From Cupriavidus necator A5-1 (GTDB lineage: Bacteria; Pseudomonadota; Gammaproteobacteria; Burkholderiales; Burkholderiaceae), in the NCBI RefSeq assembly GCF_000744095.1, contig NZ_JQLI01000008.1, positions 2,542,001 to 2,606,000 of the forward strand: a stretch of 64,000 bases of DNA. The letters run 5' to 3'. The position numbers and the translations under genes were made by a program. The notes below the pieces were generated by a model, which saw nothing but the letters and a program-made list of their open reading frames with translations, did no database searches and was not told the origin of the DNA. Positions 44,493 through 53,445 of the stretch are shown here, one piece after another. Within the stretch, counting starts at the first letter, position 1. Each line of letters opens with the position of its first letter.

Positions 44493-47117
44493 ATGAATTC
44501 TGCAAACCGCAAACCGCTACCGGGCACCAAGCTGGATTACTTCGACGCGCGCGCCGCGGTCGAGGCCATCCAGCCGGGTGCCTACGACAAGCTGCCGTAC
44601 ACGTCGCGCGTGCTGGCAGAAAACCTGGTGCGCCGCTGCGACCCGGCCACGCTGGCCGATTCGCTGAAGCAACTGATCGAGCGCAAGCGCGACCTCGACT
44701 TCCCGTGGTTCCCCGCACGCGTGGTGTGCCATGACATCCTGGGCCAGACCGCGCTGGTCGACCTGGCCGGCCTGCGCGACGCCATCGCCGACCAGGGCGG
44801 CGATCCCGCCAAGGTCAACCCGGTGGTGCCGGTACAGCTGATCGTCGACCACTCGCTGGCGGTGGAGTGCGGCGGCTTCGATCCCGATGCCTTCGCCAAG
44901 AACCGCGCCATCGAAGACCGCCGCAACGAAGATCGTTTCCATTTCATCGACTGGACCAAGAAGGCGTTCAAGAACGTCGATGTGATCCCGCCGGGCAACG
45001 GCATCATGCACCAGATCAACCTGGAGAAGATGTCGCCGGTGATCCACGCCGAAGTGAACGGTAACGGCCGCGGCGTGGCCTACCCCGATACCTGCGTCGG
45101 CACCGACAGCCACACCCCGCACGTGGATGCGCTGGGCGTGATCGCCATCGGCGTGGGCGGCCTGGAAGCCGAGAACGTGATGCTCGGCCGCGCCTCGTGG
45201 ATGCGCCTGCCGGATATCGTCGGCGTCGAGTTGACCGGCAAGCGCCAGCCCGGCATCACCGCCACCGACATCGTGCTGGCCCTGACCGAATTCCTGCGCA
45301 AGGAAAAAGTGGTCGGCGCCTACCTGGAGTTCCGCGGCGAAGGCGCCTCGAGCCTGACGCTCGGCGACCGCGCCACCATCTCCAACATGGCCCCGGAATA
45401 CGGTGCCACCGCGGCGATGTTCTTTATCGACGAGCAGACCATCGACTACCTGCGCCTGACCGGCCGCACCGACGAACAGCTCAAGCTGGTCGAGACGTAT
45501 GCCAAGACCGCGGGCTTGTGGGCGGATTCGCTGAAGAACGCCGAGTACGAGCGCGTACTGAAGTTCGACCTGTCGAGCGTGGTACGCAATATGGCCGGCC
45601 CGTCGAACCCGCACAAGCGCCTGCCGACCTCCGCGCTGGCCGAGCGCGGCATCGCCGTGGACCTGGACAAGGCGCGCGCGCAGGAAGCCGAAGGCCTGAT
45701 GCCGGATGGCGCGGTGATCATTGCCGCCATCACCAGCTGCACCAACACCAGCAACCCGCGCAACGTGATCGCCGCGGCCCTGCTGGCGCGCAACGCCAAT
45801 GCGCGTGGGCTGACGCGCAAGCCGTGGGTCAAGTCGTCGCTGGCGCCGGGCTCCAAGGCGGTCGAGCTGTACCTGGAAGAGGCCAAGCTGCTGCCGGACC
45901 TGGAGAAGCTCGGCTTCGGCATCGTCGCCTTTGCCTGCACCACCTGCAACGGCATGTCGGGCGCGCTGGATCCCAAGATCCAGCAGGAAATCATCGACCG
46001 CGACCTGTACGCGACGGCTGTGCTGTCAGGCAACCGCAACTTCGACGGCCGCATCCACCCGTACGCCAAGCAGGCCTTCCTGGCCTCGCCGCCGCTGGTG
46101 GTCGCCTACGCCATCGCCGGCACCATCCGCTTCGACATCGAGAAGGACGTGCTGGGCACGGACCAGGACGGCAAACCGGTGTACCTGAAGGACATCTGGC
46201 CAACCGACGAAGAGATCGACGCGATCGTCAAGCAAAGCGTGAAGCCCGAGCAGTTCCGCAAGGTCTACGAACCGATGTTCGCCCTGACCGCGGAAACCGG
46301 CGAGAGCGCCGCGCCGCTGTACGACTGGCGCCCGCAGAGCACCTACATCCGCCGCCCGCCGTACTGGGAAGGCGCGCTGGCCGGCGAGCGCACGCTCCAG
46401 GGCCTGCGTCCGCTGGCGGTGCTGGGTGACAACATCACCACCGACCACTTGTCGCCGTCCAACGCGATCCTGCTGGACAGCGCTGCCGGTGAATACCTGG
46501 CCAAGATGGGCCTGCCGGAAGAGGATTTCAACTCGTACGCGACCCACCGCGGCGACCACCTGACCGCGCAGCGCGCGACCTTCGCCAACCCGACGCTGAT
46601 CAATGAAATGGCCGTGATCGACGGCCAGGTCAAGAAGGGTTCGCTGGCCCGCATCGAGCCGGAAGGCAAGGTCGTGCGCATGTGGGAAGCGATCGAGACC
46701 TACATGGACCGCAAGCAGCCGCTGATCATCATCGCCGGCGCGGACTATGGCCAGGGCTCGTCGCGCGACTGGGCTGCCAAGGGCGTACGCCTGGCTGGCG
46801 TGGAAGTCATCGTCGCCGAGGGCTTCGAGCGCATCCACCGCACCAACCTGATCGGCATGGGCGTGCTGCCGCTGGAGTTCAAGCCGGGCGTGAACCGCCT
46901 GACGCTGGGGCTGGACGGCACCGAGACCTATGACGTGATCGGCGAGCGCCAGCCGCGTGCGACGCTGACGCTGGTGGTCCATCGCAAGAATGGCGAGCGC
47001 GTGGAAGTGCCGGTGACGTGCCGTCTCGACAGCGACGAGGAAGTGTCGATCTATGAGGCTGGCGGTGTGCTGCAGCGGTTTGCGCAGGACTTCCTGGAGT
47101 CGAGCAAGGCGGCGTAA
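44493..47117 (+). CDS. acnD: Fe/S-dependent 2-methylcitrate dehydratase AcnD
   Basis: 874 residues, aconitase A family. The [4Fe-4S] ligands are visible in TSCTNTSNPRN and ACTTCNGMSG. The C-terminal swivel domain includes GADYGQGSSRDWAAKG. In the AcnD/PrpF pathway it dehydrates 2-methylcitrate to a 2-methylaconitate, which PrpF isomerises. Its place between prpC and prpF identifies it as AcnD rather than the TCA aconitase. No clear ribosome-binding site precedes the ATG. Confidence 0.94.
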   Translation: MNSANRKPLPGTKLDYFDARAAVEAIQPGAYDKLPYTSRVLAENLVRRCDPATLADSLKQLIERKRDLDFPWFPARVVCHDILGQTALVDLAGLRDAIADQGGDPAKVNPVVPVQLIVDHSLAVECGGFDPDAFAKNRAIEDRRNEDRFHFIDWTKKAFKNVDVIPPGNGIMHQINLEKMSPVIHAEVNGNGRGVAYPDTCVGTDSHTPHVDALGVIAIGVGGLEAENVMLGRASWMRLPDIVGVELTGKRQPGITATDIVLALTEFLRKEKVVGAYLEFRGEGASSLTLGDRATISNMAPEYGATAAMFFIDEQTIDYLRLTGRTDEQLKLVETYAKTAGLWADSLKNAEYERVLKFDLSSVVRNMAGPSNPHKRLPTSALAERGIAVDLDKARAQEAEGLMPDGAVIIAAITSCTNTSNPRNVIAAALLARNANARGLTRKPWVKSSLAPGSKAVELYLEEAKLLPDLEKLGFGIVAFACTTCNGMSGALDPKIQQEIIDRDLYATAVLSGNRNFDGRIHPYAKQAFLASPPLVVAYAIAGTIRFDIEKDVLGTDQDGKPVYLKDIWPTDEEIDAIVKQSVKPEQFRKVYEPMFALTAETGESAAPLYDWRPQSTYIRRPPYWEGALAGERTLQGLRPLAVLGDNITTDHLSPSNAILLDSAAGEYLAKMGLPEEDFNSYATHRGDHLTAQRATFANPTLINEMAVIDGQVKKGSLARIEPEGKVVRMWEAIETYMDRKQPLIIIAGADYGQGSSRDWAAKGVRLAGVEVIVAEGFERIHRTNLIGMGVLPLEFKPGVNRLTLGLDGTETYDVIGERQPRATLTLVVHRKNGERVEVPVTCRLDSDEEVSIYEAGGVLQRFAQDFLESSKAA

Positions 47118-47137
47118 GCGGAGACCGCTGGATTGCT

Positions 47138-47256
47138 CCCCTCTCCCGCTTGCGGGAGAGGGGCCGGGGGAGAGGGCCGGCGCTTGGCAAGCATGAGGCC
47201 GCTTCACTTCGTGGAGACGCCTGCCCTCTCCCCGCCCCTCTCCCAGAGGGAGAGGG
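47138..47256. repeat. Array of interlocking hairpins between acnD and prpF
   Basis: CCCCTCTCCCGC (47138-47149) pairs with GCGGGAGAGGGG (47152-47163). CCCCTCTCCC (47234-47243) pairs with GGGAGAGGGG (47247-47256). Between them GGGGAGAGGGC near 47167-47177 can pair with GCCCTCTCCCC near 47222-47232. The whole forms one large symmetric structure, built from the same CCCTCTCC core as the element at 713-738. No strong T-run follows. Confidence 0.75.
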
Positions 47257-47344
47257 GAGAAAACCACCGCCGCGCTTTGCTTCCCCCGCGATTGATTCCT
47301 AAGCTGTGACAAGGCCCCCTAGCCTAACCCGGACAAAGATTCCC

Positions 47345-48535
47345 ATGGCCCACGTACCCCAGATCAAAATCCCCGCCACCTACATCCGCGGCGGTACCAG
47401 CAAAGGCGTGTTCTTCCGCCTGCAGGACCTGCCGGAAACCGCGCAGGTGCCCGGCCCGGCCCGCGACGCGCTGCTGATGCGCGTGATCGGCAGCCCCGAC
47501 CCCTACGGCAAGCAGATCGACGGCATGGGCGGTGCCACCTCCAGCACCAGCAAGACCGTGATCGTGTCGAAGAGCACGCGTCCCGACCATGACGTCGACT
47601 ACCTGTTCGGCCAGGTCTCGATCGACCAGTCTTTTGTCGACTGGAGCGGCAACTGCGGCAACCTGTCCGCCGCGGTGGGCCCGTTCGCCATCAGCGCCGG
47701 CCTGGTCGATGCCAGCCGCGTGCCGCAGAACGGCGTCGCCATCGTGCGCATCTGGCAGGCCAATATCGGCAAGACCATCATCGGCCACGTGCCCATCACC
47801 AACGGCGAAGTGCAGGAAACCGGTGATTTCGAGCTAGACGGCGTGACCTTCCCGGCCGCAGAAGTGCAACTCGAATTCATGGACCCGGCCGCCGAGGAAG
47901 AAGGCGCCGGCGGCGCGATGTTCCCCACTGGCAATGTGGTCGACGACCTGGAAGTGCCGGGCGTGGGCACGCTCAAGGCCACCATGATCAACGCCGGCAT
48001 CCCGACCATCTTCGTCAATGCCGAGAGCATCGGCTACACCGGCACCGAACTGCAGGACGCCATCAACAGCGACACCAAGGCGCTGGCGATGTTCGAGACC
48101 ATTCGTGCCTACGGCGCGCTGCGCATGGGCCTGATCAAGGACGTGGACGAGGCCGCCAAGCGCCAGCACACGCCCAAGGTGGCCTTTGTGGCCAAGCCGG
48201 TGGACTACGTCGCCTCCAGCGGCAAGAAAGTGGCCGCGGCCGATGTCGACCTGCTGGTGCGCGCGCTGTCGATGGGCAAGCTGCACCACGCCATGATGGG
48301 CACGGCAGCGGTGGCGATCGGCACCGCCGCGGCGATCCCCGGCACGCTGGTCAACCTGGCCGCCGGCGGTGGCGAGCGCAATGCGGTGCGTTTCGGGCAT
48401 CCGTCCGGTACGCTGCGCGTGGGCGCCGAGGCGCAGCAGGTGGATGGCGAATGGGTCGTCAAGAAAGCCATCATGAGCCGCAGTGCGCGCGTGCTGATGG
48501 AGGGCTGGGTGCGTGTGCCCGGCGACGCGTTCTGA
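47345..48535 (+). CDS. prpF: 2-methylaconitate cis-trans isomerase PrpF
   Basis: 396 residues. The N-terminus PATYIRGGTSKGVFFR and the central WSGNCGNLSAAVGPFAI are diagnostic for PrpF, a diaminopimelate-epimerase-like fold enzyme. It isomerises the 2-methylaconitate made by AcnD so that a second aconitase can hydrate it. It is separated from acnD by a hairpin-rich gap of 227 bases and precedes prpD by 25 bases. Confidence 0.95.
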   Translation: MAHVPQIKIPATYIRGGTSKGVFFRLQDLPETAQVPGPARDALLMRVIGSPDPYGKQIDGMGGATSSTSKTVIVSKSTRPDHDVDYLFGQVSIDQSFVDWSGNCGNLSAAVGPFAISAGLVDASRVPQNGVAIVRIWQANIGKTIIGHVPITNGEVQETGDFELDGVTFPAAEVQLEFMDPAAEEEGAGGAMFPTGNVVDDLEVPGVGTLKATMINAGIPTIFVNAESIGYTGTELQDAINSDTKALAMFETIRAYGALRMGLIKDVDEAAKRQHTPKVAFVAKPVDYVASSGKKVAAADVDLLVRALSMGKLHHAMMGTAAVAIGTAAAIPGTLVNLAAGGGERNAVRFGHPSGTLRVGAEAQQVDGEWVVKKAIMSRSARVLMEGWVRVPGDAF

Positions 48536-48560
48536 TCTAAGCCACCTCCCGAGGCTGCTC

Positions 48561-50018
48561 ATGTCTGCTACTGACACGCCGTCCGCCAAACGCCCCGATC
48601 CGGACCAGATACTGGTCGACATCGTCGACTATGTCACGCGCTACGAGATCAAGAGCGGCCTCGCCTACGATACCGCCCGCAACTGCCTGATCGACACGCT
48701 CGGTTGCGGGCTCGAGGCCCTGTCCTATCCGGCCTGCACCAAGCTGCTCGGCCCCATCGTCCCGGGCACGATCGTGCCCAACGGCGCGCGCGTGCCCGGC
48801 ACCCAGTTCCAGCTCGACCCGGTCCAGGCCGCGTTCAATATCGGCACGATGATCCGCTGGCTGGATTTCAACGACACCTGGCTGGCGGCCGAATGGGGCC
48901 ATCCCTCGGACAATCTCGGCGGCATCCTCGCTACCGCCGACTGGATCTCGCGCAACAACATCGCCGCCGGCCGCAAGCCATTGACGATGAAGGCAGTGCT
49001 GACGGCCATGATCAAGGCGCACGAGGTCCAGGGCTGTATCGCGCTGGAGAATTCGTTCAACAAGGTCGGGCTCGACCATGTGGTGCTGGTCAAGGTGGCC
49101 TCTACCGCCGTGGTCGCGCAGATGCTGGGACTGACGCGCGACGAGATCATCAACGCCGTATCGCTGGCATGGGTGGACGGGCAAAGCCTGCGCACCTATC
49201 GCCATGCGCCCAACACCGGCAGCCGCAAGAGCTGGGCCGCCGGCGACGCCACCAGCCGCGCGGTGCGCCTCGCGCTGATCGCGCGCACCGGCGAGATGGG
49301 CTACCCGTCCGTGCTGACGGCGAAGACCTGGGGCGTCTACGACGTGCTGTTCAAGGGACAGCCGTTCCGTTTCCAGCGGCCGTACGGGTCGTACGTGATG
49401 GAGAACATCCTGTTCAAGATCTCGTTCCCGGCCGAATTCCATGCGCAGACCGCGGTCGAGGCAGCGATGCGCCTGCACGGCACGCTGGCGCTGGCGGGTC
49501 GCAGTGCTGCCGATATTGCCGCGATCACCATCCGCACCCACGAAGCGTGCCTGCGCATCATCGACAAGAAAGGCCCGCTCAGTAATCCCGCCGACCGCGA
49601 CCACTGCATCCAGTACATGGTGGCGGTGCCGCTGCTGCTCGGCCGGCTGACTGCCGCAGACTATGAAGACAACGTCGCGGCCGACCCGCGCATCGACGCG
49701 CTGCGCGACAAGATTGCCTGCGTCGAAGACTCCGCACTGACACGCGACTACCACGACCCGGACAAGCGCTCGATTGCCAACGGCCTGACCGTGACGCTGA
49801 ACGACGGCACCGTGCTTGACGAGGTACTGGTCGAATATCCCCTCGGCCACAAGCGCCGCCGCGCCGAAGGCATCCCGCTGCTGGTGGAGAAATTCCGCAC
49901 CAACCTGGCGCGGCGTTTCCCGCCCAAGCAGCAGGAGGCCATCCTTGCCGTGTCGCTCGACCAGGCCCGGCTGGAAGGGGTGGCGGTCAATGAGTACATC
50001 GATATGTATGCAATTTGA
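48561..50018 (+). CDS. prpD: 2-methylcitrate dehydratase PrpD
   Basis: 485 residues, MmgE/PrpD family. LIDTLGCGLEAL, WLDFNDTWLAAEWGHPSDNLGGILA and SFPAEFHAQTAVEAAMRLH match PrpD. It dehydrates 2-methylcitrate to 2-methyl-cis-aconitate without an iron-sulfur cluster. Most bacteria have either PrpD or AcnD+PrpF; this locus has both. A GAGG lies upstream of the ATG. It is the last gene of the methylcitrate set. Confidence 0.94.
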   Translation: MSATDTPSAKRPDPDQILVDIVDYVTRYEIKSGLAYDTARNCLIDTLGCGLEALSYPACTKLLGPIVPGTIVPNGARVPGTQFQLDPVQAAFNIGTMIRWLDFNDTWLAAEWGHPSDNLGGILATADWISRNNIAAGRKPLTMKAVLTAMIKAHEVQGCIALENSFNKVGLDHVVLVKVASTAVVAQMLGLTRDEIINAVSLAWVDGQSLRTYRHAPNTGSRKSWAAGDATSRAVRLALIARTGEMGYPSVLTAKTWGVYDVLFKGQPFRFQRPYGSYVMENILFKISFPAEFHAQTAVEAAMRLHGTLALAGRSAADIAAITIRTHEACLRIIDKKGPLSNPADRDHCIQYMVAVPLLLGRLTAADYEDNVAADPRIDALRDKIACVEDSALTRDYHDPDKRSIANGLTVTLNDGTVLDEVLVEYPLGHKRRRAEGIPLLVEKFRTNLARRFPPKQQEAILAVSLDQARLEGVAVNEYIDMYAI

Positions 50019-50038
50019 GTTATCACTTCGGCGACTTC

Positions 50039-50053
50039 ATGCCGAATCGGCAT
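50039..50053. promoter_or_regulatory. Short perfect palindrome upstream of the asparaginase gene
   Basis: ATGCCGA and TCGGCAT flank a single A, and the core fits the T-N11-A LysR box. It is about 195 bases upstream of the asparaginase start and 21 bases after prpD. No lysR gene is adjacent. It resembles, but does not equal, the box at 5250-5272. Confidence 0.4.
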
Positions 50054-50246
50054 AACCCATCCACCGAGCCTCCCGCGCCAAATTCTCCTCACGTATAGTC
50101 TCTGCCGCTGCTCGTCCGGGGCCCTGGAACACAGGCTCGTGGGCAAGCGGCTATGGACTGAACACAGACGACACCGTTCCACCCAAAAGGTATGTCGTGT
50201 CGCTCCTATACGTGCCTACACGTTCGTATATATACCGAGGAGAATC

Positions 50247-51371
50247 ATGAAACATTTCGCCCGCGTCACCACGCTGGCCGCTGCCCTGCTGTCGGCCAGC
50301 CTGATCACTGGCACCGTCCACGCGCAGCTCGCCCCCTCCGCACAGCCCGCCGCCGCACCTGCTACGGCTCCGGCCGAAGCCCGCAAGGCCAATATCGTCA
50401 TCATCGGCACGGGCGGCACCATTGCCGGCGCCGGCGCCTCGGCGATCAACACCGCGGCCTACCAGTCCGCCGTGGTGCCGGTCGACAAGATCATCGCCTC
50501 GGTACCCGAGGTCTCGAAGGTCGCCAACGTCAAGGGTGAGCAGATCTTCCAGATCGGCTCGGAAAGCTTCAACAACGAACGCCTGCTCAAGCTGGGCAAG
50601 CGCGTGTCGGAACTGCTCAAGCAGCCGGATGTGGACGGCATCGTCATCACGCACGGCACCGACACCATCGAGGAAACCGCCTACTTCCTGAACCTGACGC
50701 TCAAGAGCGACAAGCCGGTAGTAGTGGTCGGCTCGATGCGCCCGGGCACCGCGCTGGGCGCCGATGGTGCGCTGAACCTGTATGACGCCGTGCTGGTCGC
50801 CTCCAACCCGACTTCCAGGGGCAAGGGCACGCTGGTGGTGCTGAACGACGAAATCCACACCGGCCGCGACGTCACCAAGAGCAACACCTTCAAGACCGAG
50901 ACCTTCCGCTCGGCGTTCGGCCCGCTGGGCTACGTGGTGGAAGGCCGCTCGCAGTACTACCGCCTGCCGGCGCGCCCGCACACCGTGCAGACCGAGTGGG
51001 ACATCGACAAGATCGACAAGCTGCCTGAAGTGGCCGTGGTCTACGCCTACGGCAACGTCAACCCGGCCAGCATCGACGCCGCCGTGAAGAGCGGCGCCAA
51101 GGCCATCGTCTACGCCGCCACCGGCAACGGCAGCGTCGGCGACTACATGGTCGAGCCGCTCAAGGCCGCACGTGCCAAGGGCGTGCAGATCGTGCGTGCC
51201 TCGCGCACCGGCAGCGGCGTGGTGATCCGCAACGCCGAGCAGCCGGACGACAAGTACGACTGGATCGTCACCGACGACCAGATGCCGCAGAAGGCGCGCA
51301 TCCTGATGGCGCTGGCACTGACCAAGACCAACGACAGCAAGGCGCTGCAGCAGGTCTTCTGGAAGTACTGA
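50247..51371 (+). CDS. Type II (periplasmic) L-asparaginase
   Basis: 374 residues. The signal peptide covers about 1-26 (ending TVHAQ) and is followed by an Ala/Pro-rich linker. The two catalytic signatures are present: IGTGGTIAG with Thr58, and VITHGTDTIEETA. The later motif GSMRPGTALGADGALNLYDA is typical. It hydrolyses asparagine, and perhaps glutamine, in the periplasm, releasing ammonia. GAGGAGA lies ahead of the ATG. It is probably independent of the prp genes. Confidence 0.93.
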   Translation: MKHFARVTTLAAALLSASLITGTVHAQLAPSAQPAAAPATAPAEARKANIVIIGTGGTIAGAGASAINTAAYQSAVVPVDKIIASVPEVSKVANVKGEQIFQIGSESFNNERLLKLGKRVSELLKQPDVDGIVITHGTDTIEETAYFLNLTLKSDKPVVVVGSMRPGTALGADGALNLYDAVLVASNPTSRGKGTLVVLNDEIHTGRDVTKSNTFKTETFRSAFGPLGYVVEGRSQYYRLPARPHTVQTEWDIDKIDKLPEVAVVYAYGNVNPASIDAAVKSGAKAIVYAATGNGSVGDYMVEPLKAARAKGVQIVRASRTGSGVVIRNAEQPDDKYDWIVTDDQMPQKARILMALALTKTNDSKALQQVFWKY

Positions 51372-51386
51372 TCCGCGCGTAGCAGT

Positions 51387-51422
51387 CGGGCCGGCGCTTG
51401 CCCTGACGGGTCCGCCGGCCCG
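51387..51422 (+). terminator. Stable hairpin after the asparaginase gene
   Basis: CGGGCCGGCG (51387-51396) pairs exactly with CGCCGGCCCG (51413-51422). There is no T-run, so it may stop RNA decay or assist Rho rather than terminate alone. It lies between convergent genes. Confidence 0.5.
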
Positions 51423-51459
51423 GAGATACGAGCGCAGGGGCCTCGCGCCGTGGCAGTAA

Positions 51460-52482
51460 TCAGGCCGCGACCCGCGAGGCCCCTGTCATCAGCCTGGCCT
51501 CGATATAGATGCGGCTGACCTGCGGAAACTCCGCCCGGATACGGCGTTCGATCCGATCTATGCTGCCCGCCGCTTCATTGGCGCTGGATTCCGGATGGAA
51601 GCGCACGTCCAGCGTCACCAGCACGTCAACCGGGCCCAGGTGCATTGTCAGGGGCATGCCGGCCGATTGCACCGCCGGGTCATCCAGCACGATCTGCCGC
51701 ATGGTTTGTGCCATCTCCTTGTCGATCCCCTCGCCTACCAGCAGGCTGCGGCTCTGCACGATCAGCAGCGTGGCCACGCCCGCGAGCAGGATGCCGATCA
51801 GCAGCGACGCGGCGCCATCCAGCACCGGCATATTGAGCCGATGGCTCGCATACACGCCCAGCGCGGCGATCACCAGCCCGGCCAGCGCGGTCGCGTCTTC
51901 GGCCAGTACCGTTACCGTGGTCGGGTCCTTGCTGTGCCGCAGCGCGCGCCAGAACGGCACGTCGCCCTTCTCGTGCAGGAACGCGCGCCACGCGATGGCA
52001 AAGCTGACGCTCTCGAACACCATCGCCAGCCCCAGCACGATGTAGTTCCAGTGCGGATCCGTCAGGGGCGCCGGCTCCAGCATATGCAGCACGCCTTCAT
52101 ACGCCGAGATGCCGCCGCCGACGCCGAACAGCAGCACGGCAACGATCAGGCTCCAGAAGTACAGCTCCTTGCCGTAGCCGAAGGGATGCATGGCATCGGC
52201 CGGACGGCGGCTGCGCGCCATGCCCACCAGTAGCAGGAATTCATTGCCGGTATCGACGGTGGAATGGATCGCCTCGGACAGCATCGCCGAACTGCCGGTG
52301 ATGCTGGCCACGATGAACTTGGTGGTGGCGATCGCCACGTTGGCGGCGATCGCGCCATAGACAGCGATCTGCGAATGCGGCGCCTCGGGTGGTGCGGGTG
52401 GATTCGGGCTTGCTGGGGTGACCGGCGGTGTCGAAGACGTTGGAGCACCGCCCTGCTGCGCCGTGTCGGGGTCTTGCTGCAT
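51460..52482 (-). CDS. Cation diffusion facilitator (CDF) transporter
   Basis: 340 residues. After a Pro-rich N-terminus the membrane domain has six segments. The metal site in the second segment reads HSTVD (His73, Asp77), and the fifth segment has EDATALAGL instead of HxxxD, the pattern of the SLC30A9-like branch. A cytoplasmic domain follows (HLGPVDVLVTLDVRF). CDF proteins export Zn2+, Mn2+, Fe2+ or similar ions against protons. The metal is not certain. Confidence 0.9.
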   Translation of the reverse strand: MQQDPDTAQQGGAPTSSTPPVTPASPNPPAPPEAPHSQIAVYGAIAANVAIATTKFIVASITGSSAMLSEAIHSTVDTGNEFLLLVGMARSRRPADAMHPFGYGKELYFWSLIVAVLLFGVGGGISAYEGVLHMLEPAPLTDPHWNYIVLGLAMVFESVSFAIAWRAFLHEKGDVPFWRALRHSKDPTTVTVLAEDATALAGLVIAALGVYASHRLNMPVLDGAASLLIGILLAGVATLLIVQSRSLLVGEGIDKEMAQTMRQIVLDDPAVQSAGMPLTMHLGPVDVLVTLDVRFHPESSANEAAGSIDRIERRIRAEFPQVSRIYIEARLMTGASRVAA

Positions 52483-52626
52483 CGATTCCTCCAGGGAGCC
52501 AACTACCTTGGGTTGCAGGCAGCCCGCGCCAGTGTACTGGCGCGCTGGGGTGTCGAGGTAAAGTTCCGGCAGTTAATTGCGTTTTCTGTGTTAAAGACGG
52601 GCGCGATGCCGCGCCCGTAACCACGA

Positions 52627-53097
52627 TCAGAACATCGCGCTGCTCATCAACGCCTTGGCGACCAGGACGCCCTCGTCGGGCGCTTCGGCATACACCGACA
52701 CATCGGTCACCACCTGTCGGCGGCCTCGCCGCACTACCGTCGCCACGGCACGCAACGCCGCACCCTGGGCCGGCGCCAGGTACTGGATCGACAGCGAACT
52801 AGTGGCTCCGCCCTTCACTTCCTCGGCGCTGGCGCCTGACGCCGCCGCGGCCGCCCCGGTGATGTCGATCAGCGTGGCGATCACCCCGCCGTGAACGATG
52901 CTGCCGTAGGTCACGTTGGTCGGCAGGAACGGCATTTCCAGCTCGACATGATCCGGCGCCAGGCTGGCCAGTGGTATGCCCAGCGTGCGGGCGACGGGCG
53001 AGCCCATCAGCACGGTGTCGATCATGGTGCGCATGCGCGGATCGACGCTCGGGTCACGCTCGTGCTGGCGGGAAAGGCTGGCGATGGTTTGCGGCAT
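52627..53097 (-). CDS. PaaI-type hotdog thioesterase
   Basis: 156 residues. LPTNVTYGSIVHGGVIATLIDITGAAAAAS is the PaaI-type hotdog helix with HGG, followed by SIQYLAPAQGAALRAVA and VYAEAPDEGVLVAKAL. Such enzymes hydrolyse aryl- or acyl-CoA thioesters. It is divergent from a GcvA-like LysR gene across 348 bases, which may regulate it. The substrate is unknown. Confidence 0.85.
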   Translation of the reverse strand: MPQTIASLSRQHERDPSVDPRMRTMIDTVLMGSPVARTLGIPLASLAPDHVELEMPFLPTNVTYGSIVHGGVIATLIDITGAAAAASGASAEEVKGGATSSLSIQYLAPAQGAALRAVATVVRRGRRQVVTDVSVYAEAPDEGVLVAKALMSSAMF

Positions 53098-53445
53098 GGA
53101 TGTCTCCTAAGCGGAATGGGCAGGCAATGACGGCAGCATATCGAGCGAAGAGGAACGGCTCAATTACGTCCCGCGTAGTTGAGCGGCGATCGTGCAAAGG
53201 TGCCCGTGGCGAGAGTCATATCGCGCACATCGCGACTGCGCATGCATGGTACCGATATTCCGGGTTGCCCGGCGGCCGTGAGACGGGGGACATGGATTCC
53301 CCTACACGGGGACAGCCCCCTATTCACACGCCATTGCCCGGATGCTATCGTGCTGCGGCCTGCCGATGAGACCACACATGGCATGCCGGCAAGGCGTCTA
53401 CAGGAATGCGAGTGAAACGTTGCCACGCTGCGGTAACCCCCCAAT
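53098..53445. other. Divergent promoter region, no gene seen
   Basis: 348 bases between the PaaI-type gene (minus) and the GcvA-like regulator (plus). Some G/C-block complementarity exists near 53286-53325 (GGGGGAC, CCCCTACACGGGG, CCCCC), but no clear operator or promoter was identified. Confidence 0.4.
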
